A stretch of DNA of 5,255 nucleotides from an uncultured Hyphomicrobiales bacterium (GTDB taxonomy: Bacteria > Pseudomonadota > Alphaproteobacteria > Rhizobiales > Xanthobacteraceae). The translations under genes and the position numbers were made by a program. Shown here piece after piece: positions 1 to 5,254 of this stretch (the first letter of the stretch is position 1; each line of letters begins with the position of its first letter). Below the pieces are notes generated by a model that made no database searches, was not told where the DNA came from, and saw only the letters and a list, made by a program, of their open reading frames with translations. The stretch spans positions 1-5,255 of the forward strand of contig CAITEM010000276.1 of NCBI GenBank assembly GCA_903891395.1, in the 5' to 3' direction.

Positions 1-1
1 G

Positions 2-841
2 CGCCGGCTCGAGGCCGGACAGTCCGTGCGCATTCCGCCGCTGCAGTTGGAGCGGCCGGCGCCGCGCGATGATGCGCCCCAGGCGCAAAAGGACCGTTCC
101 TTCATCCGTTCGATCACGCTGTTCGAAGACGATGATGTGATGGTGCTGAACAAGCCAATGGGCCTGGCGGTGCAGGGCGGTTCCGGCACCACGCAACACA
201 TCGACGGCATGCTCTTCGCGTTGCGCGGCACGCATGTCGACGCGCAACGCCCGCGTCTCGTTCACCGTCTCGACAAGGACACCGCCGGCTGTCTGCTGGT
301 GGCGAAAACCCGTTTCGCCGCGGCTGCGCTGGCGAAAACGTTCCGCACGCGCTCGGCGCGCAAGATTTACTGGGCGCTGGTCGCCGGCGTGCCGAAGCCG
401 AAGCAGGGCCGCGTCTCGACCTATCTGGCCAAGCACGAAGAGGAAGAAGATTCCTACATGCGCATCGCCAAGCACGGCGATCGCGATGCTGTCCACGCGG
501 TCACCTATTACGCGGTGGTCGAGACCGCGGCGCAGAAGATGTCCTGGATTTCGCTCAAGCCGGTTACCGGCCGCACCCATCAATTGCGGGCGCACATGGC
601 GCATGTCGGCAATCCGATCCTCGGCGATCCGAAATACTTCAACATCGAGAACTGGCCGTTCCCCGGGGGCATGCAGAACAAGCTGCACCTGCTGGCACGT
701 CGTATCGTGGTGCCGCATCCCCGGGGCGGCGTTATCGATGTCACGTCTCCATTGCCGCCCCACATGGAACAGTCCTGGAATCTGCTTGGCTTCGATACCA
801 AGCGCTATGATCCAATCGAGGACGCCCCCGAGGAGGAGTAG
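2..841 (+). CDS. RluC/RluD-family 23S rRNA pseudouridine synthase, 5' partial
   Basis: This enzyme isomerises specific uridines of ribosomal RNA (in this family usually 23S rRNA) to pseudouridine in the cytoplasm. The reading frame is open from base 2; the first residues (RLEAGQSVRIPP) look like the end of an S4 RNA-binding domain, so the real start lies left of the window and the GTG at 26 is only an internal codon. Numbering residues from that GTG, the catalytic motif HRLDKDT is at 80-86, with the family's catalytic aspartate at 83, and the second signature GRTHQLRAHM is at 182-191, followed by GNPILGDPKY. The C-terminus is acidic and ends in TAG at 839-841. The RluC, RluD and related subgroups cannot be separated safely from this fragment, so the exact target uridines are unknown. 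A small secreted-protein gene follows 32 bases downstream on the same strand. Confidence 0.93.
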   Translation, partial: RRLEAGQSVRIPPLQLERPAPRDDAPQAQKDRSFIRSITLFEDDDVMVLNKPMGLAVQGGSGTTQHIDGMLFALRGTHVDAQRPRLVHRLDKDTAGCLLVAKTRFAAAALAKTFRTRSARKIYWALVAGVPKPKQGRVSTYLAKHEEEEDSYMRIAKHGDRDAVHAVTYYAVVETAAQKMSWISLKPVTGRTHQLRAHMAHVGNPILGDPKYFNIENWPFPGGMQNKLHLLARRIVVPHPRGGVIDVTSPLPPHMEQSWNLLGFDTKRYDPIEDAPEEE

Positions 842-873
842 CGGGACGGCGTCGGGGCTCTTATCTTGTGGGG

Positions 874-1266
874 ATGAGACTGCGTGGACCGACTGCACTG
901 ATGCTTTTGCTGACGCTCGCGGCGTCATGGCCCGCGCACGCGCAATCCGCCGACGACGGTTACAGCATCATGCGGCCGGAGCCGGGTGTCATCCCGAAAT
1001 ACAAATCGCCGCGGGGCACGCGCCAGCACGTCGTCGCGCCGCAGCCGATCCCCGAGCAGCCGCCATCGCAATACACGGTACCGCCGCCGCTGTATGTGCC
1101 TCAGACCGGGCAGGTGCTGCCCAATCTTCCGAGCGTAACGGGTGCTGGGCCGAACGGCCGCGAGACCTCCCAGGATCGTGCGCTGCGCTGCGCCAACCAG
1201 GCAGGCGTTTATGGCTCCGCCGCGGGCGACCGCAATACTTATGTCGGCGGCTGCATCAATCAGTAG
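874..1266 (+). CDS. Small proline-rich secreted protein of unknown function
   Basis: I do not recognise a named family for this 130-residue protein. The N-terminus is a clear Sec signal peptide: MRLR, a hydrophobic core of Leu and Ala at about 8-18, and an AHA|Q signal-peptidase I site after residue 23. The mature part has a proline- and glutamine-rich stretch at about 54-86 and ends in a short segment with two cysteines (C106 and C127) and Gly, Asn and Tyr residues, which could form one disulfide in the periplasm. ATG 874 is preferred because it gives a compact signal peptide; an in-frame GTG at 868 is possible and neither has a strong ribosome-binding site. It sits 32 bases after the pseudouridine synthase gene and may be transcribed with it. 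It is probably a periplasmic or exported lineage-specific protein; no function is inferred. Confidence 0.72.
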   Translation: MRLRGPTALMLLLTLAASWPAHAQSADDGYSIMRPEPGVIPKYKSPRGTRQHVVAPQPIPEQPPSQYTVPPPLYVPQTGQVLPNLPSVTGAGPNGRETSQDRALRCANQAGVYGSAAGDRNTYVGGCINQ

Positions 1267-1272
1267 CCGGGT

Positions 1273-2127
1273 TTAGATCTCCTCCATAACCTGCGCGTAG
1301 GAAATCAGCGCGAAAAGCGCGGTGCCGCCGATCATGTTGCCGATCAGCACCGGCACGAAGAACTGCAGGAGCATCTGCCACCAGGCCCAGTCACCCGCCA
1401 TCACCAACATGTTGGCTTCCATGCTGCCGGCAACGATATGGGTGAAGCCGCCTATCGCGATCAGGTAGGTCATTAGCGTGATGACCGCGAATTTGGCGTT
1501 TTCTGCGGTTGGGATCATCCACACCATCGCTGCGATCAAAAAGCCGGACGAGATGCCTTGAAAGATCATCTGCCACCAACTCAGCTTGAGCAAAGTACGC
1601 GATAATTCCTGCATCCCGTGCAGCAAATCCGGTGGCAGTACGGGTGTGAAAGTGCAGAACGCCGCGGCGAACAATGTGCCGACAACGTTCGCCGTCAGGA
1701 CGATGGCCCATAGCCGGCCCATGCGCACGATCTTCTGCCACGTCGGGTCCTTGAGCACCGGCAACACCACCGTGATGGTGCTCTCGGTGAACAGTTGCTG
1801 GCTGCCCAGCACCACCATCAGGAAGCCGACGCAATAGCCAAAGCTCGACACCAGCGGCCGCCACGGCGCGTCGGGCAGGTGCGCCTGCAGGATCGCCTGA
1901 GCCAGGAGGGAAAAGCTGATCGATAGCCCGGCTGCGACGCCTGACCACCACAGCGATGTGGCAGGGCGCGCCATCTCGTCTTCGCCGAGGCGGCGGACCA
2001 CCTCGTAGATGACAGGCGTGCGCGGCGCCGACATGTCCTCGACGTCGCGCACTTCCTGTTCGCTGATGCCCTTGGGCGTGACTTTGGGAGGCCCGGCGCG
2101 CTTGGCTTTGCCTTTGGCAGCCGTCAT
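1273..2127 (-). CDS. YfdC-like formate/nitrite transporter (FNT) family membrane protein
   Basis: This 284-residue inner-membrane protein belongs to the FNT family, whose members form pentameric channels for small monovalent anions such as formate, nitrite or hydrosulfide. It resembles the E. coli YfdC branch from memory: QQLFTEST at 110-117 (the region of the family's broken helix and omega loop), SGFLIAAMVWM at 194-204, and THIVAGS at 229-235, whose His230 matches the central pore histidine position. About six membrane segments are visible near 59-80, 93-113, 136-160, 187-206, 212-236 and 252-276. The first 55 residues are charged and cytoplasmic, rich in Lys and Glu. The start at 2127 is chosen because AAGGAC lies seven bases upstream; a longer frame to 2241 would run through the promoters. 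The substrate of the YfdC branch is not known to me. An EcfG-type promoter lies upstream. Confidence 0.9.
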   Translation of the reverse strand: MTAAKGKAKRAGPPKVTPKGISEQEVRDVEDMSAPRTPVIYEVVRRLGEDEMARPATSLWWSGVAAGLSISFSLLAQAILQAHLPDAPWRPLVSSFGYCVGFLMVVLGSQQLFTESTITVVLPVLKDPTWQKIVRMGRLWAIVLTANVVGTLFAAAFCTFTPVLPPDLLHGMQELSRTLLKLSWWQMIFQGISSGFLIAAMVWMIPTAENAKFAVITLMTYLIAIGGFTHIVAGSMEANMLVMAGDWAWWQMLLQFFVPVLIGNMIGGTALFALISYAQVMEEI

Positions 2128-2134
2128 GGCGCGC

Positions 2135-2140
2135 GTCCTT
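2135..2140 (-). promoter_or_regulatory. Ribosome-binding site of the FNT-family gene
   Basis: On the minus strand this reads AAGGAC, with seven bases between it and the ATG at 2127. It decides the start of the transporter gene in favour of the short form (MTAAKGK...) over an upstream in-frame ATG at 2241. Confidence 0.75.
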
Positions 2141-2160
2141 CGATAAAGCTCATAGCGGTC

Positions 2161-2185
2161 AACGTGCCGCCTCGGCCTGAGTTCC
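2161..2185 (-). promoter_or_regulatory. Putative EcfG (general stress sigma factor) promoter of the FNT-family gene
   Basis: On the minus strand GGAAC (2185-2181) is followed by exactly 16 bases and CGTT (2164-2161). This equals the consensus known for EcfG-type sigma factors of alphaproteobacteria, GGAAC-N16/17-CGTT. Transcription would begin near 2153, leaving a leader of about 26 bases that contains the AAGGAC ribosome-binding site. No convincing sigma-70 promoter was seen for this gene. The match is direct; use by EcfG is inferred. Confidence 0.68.
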
Positions 2186-2197
2186 CTAGACGGAACT
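2180..2197. repeat. Inverted repeat AGTTCC-N6-GGAACT overlapping the EcfG -35 element
   Basis: Two perfect 6-base arms (2180-2185 and 2192-2197) flank the spacer CTAGAC. The left arm contains the minus-strand GGAAC of the EcfG promoter. The right arm offers a plus-strand GGAAC, but no CGTT follows at 16 or 17 bases, so it is not a second EcfG promoter. It may be a binding site or chance. Confidence 0.4.
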
Positions 2198-2205
2198 GCA
2201 AGGCC

Positions 2206-2235
2206 TTGACAGGCAACCAAAAGGTTGCATATAGA
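2206..2235 (+). promoter_or_regulatory. Sigma-70-type promoter of the arsR-AHSA1 operon
   Basis: A perfect -35 TTGACA (2206-2211) is followed, after 18 bases, by TATAGA (2230-2235; four of six consensus bases). The expected transcription start, about seven bases after the -10, falls at 2240-2242, on the ATG of the regulator gene. No Shine-Dalgarno sequence precedes that ATG at a usable distance, so the transcript is probably leaderless or nearly so. Confidence 0.65.
2213..2228. promoter_or_regulatory. Putative ArsR operator, perfect dyad GCAACC-AAAA-GGTTGC
   Basis: Perfect 6-base arms (2213-2218 and 2223-2228) surround an A4 spacer. The dyad lies entirely between the -35 and -10 of the operon promoter, where bound protein would block RNA polymerase. 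ArsR-family dimers bind such short dyads and commonly repress their own operon, so the downstream regulator is the natural candidate. Assignment to that protein is inferred from position. Confidence 0.65.
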
Positions 2236-2239
2236 GACC

Positions 2240-2563
2240 ATGGATGCGACGGATGCGGTGTTTAGAGCTTTGGCGGATTCCAGCCGGCGGGAGCTGCTCG
2301 ACCGGCTTCACGCCGACAACGGCCAGAGTTTGGGCCAGCTCTGCGAGCGACTGGCGATGTCTCGCCAGGCGGTCAGCAAGCACCTGGGCATTCTCGAGGA
2401 AGCCAATCTGGTCGCGACCGTCAAACGCGGCCGCGAGAAGCTGCACTACCTCAATCCGGTGCCGATCCATGAGATCGGTGAGCGCTGGATCGGCAAGTTC
2501 GAACGTTCACGCCTTCAGGCGCTGAGCGACATGAAAAAGGCATTGGAAACAGGAGAAGGGTGA
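2240..2563 (+). CDS. ArsR-family winged-helix regulator, SRPBCC-linked type
   Basis: This 107-residue protein is a DNA-binding transcriptional repressor of the ArsR type. It opens with DAVFRALADSSRRELLDRL (5-23), typical of the subgroup paired with SRPBCC/AHSA1 genes. The helix-turn-helix covers about 31-58 (LGQLCERLAM, then SRQAVSKHLGILEEANLV), and the wing is near 61-72 (VKRGREKLHYLN). The only cysteine is C35; the cysteine-rich metal site of arsenic or cadmium sensors is absent, so metal sensing is unlikely. ATG 2240 is chosen: the in-frame TTG at 2225 lies inside the operator and upstream of the predicted transcription start. The stop overlaps the next start by one base, so the two genes are translationally coupled. 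It is likely autorepressed through the 2213-2228 dyad. The signal is unknown. Confidence 0.92.
   Translation: MDATDAVFRALADSSRRELLDRLHADNGQSLGQLCERLAMSRQAVSKHLGILEEANLVATVKRGREKLHYLNPVPIHEIGERWIGKFERSRLQALSDMKKALETGEG
2551..2555 (+). promoter_or_regulatory. Ribosome-binding site of the AHSA1-domain gene
   Basis: AGGAG, continuing into a purine-rich AAGGG, lies seven bases before ATG 2563 and inside the end of the regulator gene. It supports ATG 2563 rather than the in-frame GTG at 2560. Confidence 0.75.
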
Positions 2564-3009
2564 TGAGTAAGCCGAGTTTTTTGTACGTCACTTTCATTCG
2601 TTCGTCGGCCGACAAAGTCTGGTCCGCGCTGACAAGCCCTGAACTTACGGTCAAGACCTGGTTCGGTACGCACCAAGAGACCGACTGGAAAGCCGGGTCG
2701 CCGTGGCGGCTGGTGCTTCCCGACGGCCGTGTCGCCGACGCCGGCGAGATCGTCGAGATCGACAGGCCGCGGCGTCTGGTTCTCAAATGGCGCAACGAGT
2801 TCAAGCCGGAACTGAAAGCCGAAGGCTGGTCCCGCTGCACCATCGAGATCGAGCCCGTTACGGACAATGCCGTGAAGCTGACTGTCACGCATCAGTTGGA
2901 CGGCGAGGGTACCAAGTTCATCGCGGCCGTGTCCGGCGGCTGGCCGCGCATCCTGTCGAACGTCAAGTCTCTGCTGGAAACCGGCGAACCCGTCTTCACG
3001 GAAAAATAG
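2563..3009 (+). CDS. SRPBCC (START/Bet v1-like) superfamily protein, AHSA1 domain
   Basis: This 148-residue protein is a single AHSA1-type SRPBCC domain, a helix-grip fold with a large hydrophobic pocket. Visible family features are the opening strand and helix (FLYVTFIRSSADKVWSAL, 6-23), the conserved WFG at 33-35, the W..GSPWRL turn near 42-50, GEIVEIDRPRRLVLKW at 61-76, a strand with TVTHQL at 107-112, and the C-terminal helix motif GGWPRILSNVKSLLETG at 125-141. The length is normal for the family. There is no signal peptide, so it is cytoplasmic. It overlaps the ArsR gene by one base (TGATG). Such regulator-SRPBCC pairs are common in bacteria, but the ligand is generally unknown; despite the domain name, a role as Hsp90 activator is not implied. 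A decayed copy of its 3' end follows directly. Confidence 0.92.
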   Translation: MSKPSFLYVTFIRSSADKVWSALTSPELTVKTWFGTHQETDWKAGSPWRLVLPDGRVADAGEIVEIDRPRRLVLKWRNEFKPELKAEGWSRCTIEIEPVTDNAVKLTVTHQLDGEGTKFIAAVSGGWPRILSNVKSLLETGEPVFTEK

Positions 3010-3013
3010 TCAT

Positions 3014-3172
3014 GAGCAGAAATTCGTCTACGGGCGGCCGCGCCGGCTGGCCGGCGATTTTGTCCAGCCTCACGACCTCCTGGGGACCGGCAAGCCGCTA
3101 TCGATCAAAATGGAGCCGCCGCAGGAGATGATGGAGGCAATTAAAGTCCTCGCACTAATTATCGCGCGATAA
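3014..3172 (+). pseudogene. Decayed 3' remnant of a second AHSA1-domain gene
   Basis: Bases 3020-3097 align over 26 codons with 2914-2991, the end of the upstream AHSA1 gene. Both begin with Lys-Phe and end with LL-x-TG-x-P at the same spacing (LLETGEP upstream, LLGTGKP here). The middle is out of frame: relative to the intact gene there is one extra base between the KF codons and GGCTGG, and one missing base between GGCTGGCCG and CTCCTG. Read in the other frame, the middle gives GWPAILSSLTT, matching GWPRILSNVKS. The restored frame runs on to TAA at 3170-3172. The N-terminal three quarters of the domain are absent. A short frame from ATG 3012 to 3131 is a by-product and has no good ribosome-binding site. 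I infer a former tandem AHSA1 gene lost by deletion and frameshift; a duplication of only the gene end is an alternative. Confidence 0.62.
3159..3172. repeat. Perfect 14-base palindrome TTATCGCGCGATAA
   Basis: The sequence equals its own reverse complement and ends in the stop codon of the AHSA1 remnant, 99 bases before the diguanylate cyclase start. No T-run follows, so it is a poor rho-independent terminator. An operator for the downstream gene is possible; no regulator is assigned. Confidence 0.45.
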
Positions 3173-3271
3173 ACAAAGACTAACCACGCTGATGGGGAGC
3201 GCCGGCTAGGGCCGTTGATAGGGTTTTATCAATGGCTCAGCCTGTACACTGGTTTCCTCACCGGGATTCGG
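3173..3271. other. Spacer upstream of the diguanylate cyclase gene
   Basis: I find no reading frame of its own here. It holds the TTGATA/TATCAA dyad at 3215-3232 and must contain the cyclase promoter unless transcription comes from upstream. The best -10 candidate, TACACT at 3245-3250, has no -35 at a proper distance, so no promoter is called. Confidence 0.4.
3215..3232. repeat. Inverted repeat TTGATA-N6-TATCAA upstream of the cyclase gene
   Basis: Perfect 6-base arms at 3215-3220 and 3227-3232 flank GGGTTT, 39 bases before ATG 3272. It resembles an FNR/FixK half-site pair (TTGAT and ATCAA), but the spacing between these pentamers is eight bases instead of the required four, so it is not called an FNR/FixK box. 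Confidence 0.4.
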
Positions 3272-4453
3272 ATGGATACGCGAACGACCTCCTTTGCTGT
3301 ACCCGCCTTCGTTGCCCGCCCGGTGTTGCAGCCGGTCGCGGTGACGCGCTGGACTGCGCGCCTCGCCGACGAGGAATCGGAAGAGGGTTTTCGTGCGGAT
3401 CGTTTCGCCAGCGACCGTTGGCGTGCGTCGCTGCTGCTGGTTTTGGCGGGCATAGCCGGCGGCCTCAACCTCATCATCGAACTTTATGCCTATGCGCGGG
3501 GTGCCGGCAGCATCACCGCGCTGGCGCAGCCGCTTGTGGCGATTTGTCTGCCGGTCGCCGGACTTCTGATTGTGCAAATTCTGCGTTCGTCGGCCATGCT
3601 CGAGGCGGCGATGGCGGCGGCGGTCCTGATCGGATCGATCACGCGTCTGAGCGTGCTCACGGTGCATCCGGAGTTGGCCTACATGTGGCCGACGATGATG
3701 ATAGGCATCATCTTCGTGATCTATCTGTACCTGCCGCTCCGTTTTACCACCGCCGTTGCGCTCTCGGTCGTGGTTTCGATGGCGGCGCCGGCTTGGTGGA
3801 TGCTGGTCGAGGGCGCCTGGCTGCCGGACGATCAACTGTACCGCGGTTTGATCTGGCTGCTGTTCGCCAATGCGCTCGGCTTCACCGCGGCAAATTCCCT
3901 GCAGCGCAGTCAGCGCGCGCAATATGCGCAGAGCTTGGTGTTGAAAGAGCTGTTATCCACCGACTCGATGACCGGCATCGGCAATCGCCGCCGTTTCGAC
4001 GAGACGCTGGAGCGCGAATGGCGACGCTGCAGCCGCTCCGGCACGCCGTTGTCGTTGTTGATGATCGATGTCGATCACTTCAAGGCCTACAATGATCACT
4101 GCGGCCATCAGCAGGGCGACGACTGCCTGCGGCTGGTGGCGCGCCTCCTGGTCGAAAATGTCGTCCGGCCGGGCGATCTGGTGGCGCGCTACGGCGGTGA
4201 GGAGTTCGTGTGCCTGCTGCCGGAAATCGGCGAGAGCGGCGCACGCGCGGTGGCGGCGAAGCTGGCTTCGGTCGTTGCCGAGGCGGATATTCTGCACCCG
4301 GCGTTGCCCGGCCGCATTACCATCAGCATCGGCGTGGCGACTGTGACCAATCTCGCCGAACGGCAGCCGCTGGCGCTGGTCGCGCTGGCTGACAAGCTGA
4401 TGTACGACGCCAAACGCGCCGGCCGCGACCAGATGGCGGTCGGATACCTTTAG
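3272..4453 (+). CDS. Membrane-anchored GGDEF diguanylate cyclase
   Basis: This 393-residue protein should make cyclic di-GMP from two GTP at the inner face of the membrane. After a cytoplasmic N-terminus of about 50 residues come roughly six hydrophobic segments (about 53-75, 84-104, 110-128, 140-156, 158-178 and 190-208), a sensor region I cannot assign to a named domain. A helical linker (about 209-229) leads into the GGDEF domain, which starts at DSMTGIGNRRRF (231-242). Active-site parts are intact: MIDVDHFKAYND at 264-275 (metal-binding Asp266, guanine-contacting Asn274), GHQQGDD at 278-284, and GGEEF at 308-312. RPGD at 299-302, five residues before GGEEF, is a canonical RxxD inhibitory site, so product inhibition is expected. 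ATG 3272 has GGGA five bases upstream; an in-frame TTG at 3215 would add 19 residues and has no better ribosome-binding site. No EAL domain is present. The gene ends three bases from the convergent korB. Confidence 0.93.
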   Translation: MDTRTTSFAVPAFVARPVLQPVAVTRWTARLADEESEEGFRADRFASDRWRASLLLVLAGIAGGLNLIIELYAYARGAGSITALAQPLVAICLPVAGLLIVQILRSSAMLEAAMAAAVLIGSITRLSVLTVHPELAYMWPTMMIGIIFVIYLYLPLRFTTAVALSVVVSMAAPAWWMLVEGAWLPDDQLYRGLIWLLFANALGFTAANSLQRSQRAQYAQSLVLKELLSTDSMTGIGNRRRFDETLEREWRRCSRSGTPLSLLMIDVDHFKAYNDHCGHQQGDDCLRLVARLLVENVVRPGDLVARYGGEEFVCLLPEIGESGARAVAAKLASVVAEADILHPALPGRITISIGVATVTNLAERQPLALVALADKLMYDAKRAGRDQMAVGYL

Positions 4454-4456
4454 TCT

Positions 4457-5254
4457 CTAGCGCAGGCTGGCGTTGACCTTGTCGAGCGCGGCCTGGCCGG
4501 GGCATAGATCCTTCACGTCCAGCACATTCAGCGGCGTATCGACGGTGTGCAGATGGCCGTGCAGGTCGTCAGGCGCCTTGTCCATGTAGAGTACGCCGGT
4601 GACGATCTGGCCCTTGGAGGCGTGATGCTGCAGGAAGCCCTGCGCCGCGGGCCGGTCGTGCACGTCGTAATCGGCCTGCAGCTTGCGCAATGCCAGCTTC
4701 GAGCCGTCGTGCTGTTCGACCACCTCGACCGTGCCGGGTTCGTATTGCACTTCGATAGGCATTCGGCTCGAGATGAAATCGAGCCGGTTCACCGCTTCGT
4801 TGTGCTCGCGCACGAAATCGAAGCTTTTGGTCGAGCCAGCGTGGTTGTTGAACGCCACGCAGGGGCTGATGACGTCGATGAAAGCCGCGCCCTTGTGCGC
4901 GATCGCGGCGCGGATGATCGGCACCAGTTGCTGTTTGTCGCCGGAGAAGGAGCGGGCGACGAAACTGGCGCCGAGCTGTAGCGCCATCGCGGCCAGATCG
5001 ATCGAGTTGTCGGTGTTGACGACGCCGCGCTTGGATTTGGAGCCGCGGTCGGCGGTGGCCGAAAATTGACCCTTGGTCAGGCCGTAGACGCCGTTGTTTT
5101 CGACGATATAGGTCATGTTGACGCCGCGCCGCAGGGCATGCGCGAATTGGCCGAAGCCGATCGAGGCTGAATCACCGTCGCCGGAGACGCCGAGATAGAT
5201 CAGGTCGCGGTTGGCAAGGTTGGCGCCCGTCAAAACCGAGGGCATGCGGCCGTG
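4457..5254 (-). CDS. korB: 2-oxoglutarate (2-oxoacid):ferredoxin oxidoreductase, beta subunit, 5' partial
   Basis: This is the thiamine-diphosphate-binding subunit of a KorAB-type enzyme, which decarboxylates 2-oxoglutarate (or a related 2-oxoacid) to the acyl-CoA and reduces ferredoxin in the cytoplasm. The frame is open through the right edge (HGR precedes the first Met at 5245), so about 80 N-terminal residues, including the family's first Fe-S cysteines, lie outside. Counting from that Met, the thiamine diphosphate motif runs from GDG at 22-24 to NN at 50-51 with 25 residues between, followed by GVYGLTKGQFS at 52-62. SPCVAFNNH at 127-135 contains Cys129, which in related enzymes is a further [4Fe-4S] ligand. 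The C-terminal domain (about 155-262) is typical of the long aerobic form. The alpha subunit gene is expected to the right, upstream of korB. Specificity for 2-oxoglutarate rather than pyruvate is inferred from overall resemblance. Confidence 0.9.
   Translation of the reverse strand, partial: HGRMPSVLTGANLANRDLIYLGVSGDGDSASIGFGQFAHALRRGVNMTYIVENNGVYGLTKGQFSATADRGSKSKRGVVNTDNSIDLAAMALQLGASFVARSFSGDKQQLVPIIRAAIAHKGAAFIDVISPCVAFNNHAGSTKSFDFVREHNEAVNRLDFISSRMPIEVQYEPGTVEVVEQHDGSKLALRKLQADYDVHDRPAAQGFLQHHASKGQIVTGVLYMDKAPDDLHGHLHTVDTPLNVLDVKDLCPGQAALDKVNASLR

Noticed and set aside
234..1289. Long plus-strand open frame across the pseudouridine synthase and secreted-protein genes
   Set aside because: It is an out-of-frame, Arg/Ala-rich translation typical of GC-rich DNA and overlaps two better-supported genes.
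2192..2217. Second EcfG promoter on the plus strand driving the ArsR operon
   Set aside because: GGAAC at 2192-2196 is followed at 16 and 17 bases by GCAA and CAAC, not CGTT.
2128..2241. Possible 38-residue N-terminal extension of the FNT-family protein, starting at ATG 2241 on the minus strand
   Set aside because: It would run through the EcfG promoter and the ArsR operator, has unlike composition for the family, and the internal ATG at 2127 has a well-placed AAGGAC.
3012..3131. Short plus-strand frame starting MSRNSSTGG as a small gene
   Set aside because: It has no convincing ribosome-binding site, and its only recognisable part (GWPAILSSL) is explained as a frameshifted piece of the AHSA1 remnant.
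3215..3232. FNR/FixK box
   Set aside because: TTGAT and ATCAA are present, but with eight bases between them instead of four.
3206..3922. Minus-strand open frame of 238 codons opposite the diguanylate cyclase
   Set aside because: Its composition (Arg, Gln and His repeats) is that of an antisense shadow, and the opposite strand encodes a clear GGDEF protein.
4547..4981. Plus-strand open frame opposite korB
   Set aside because: It is antisense to a well-supported oxidoreductase gene and has no family features of its own.
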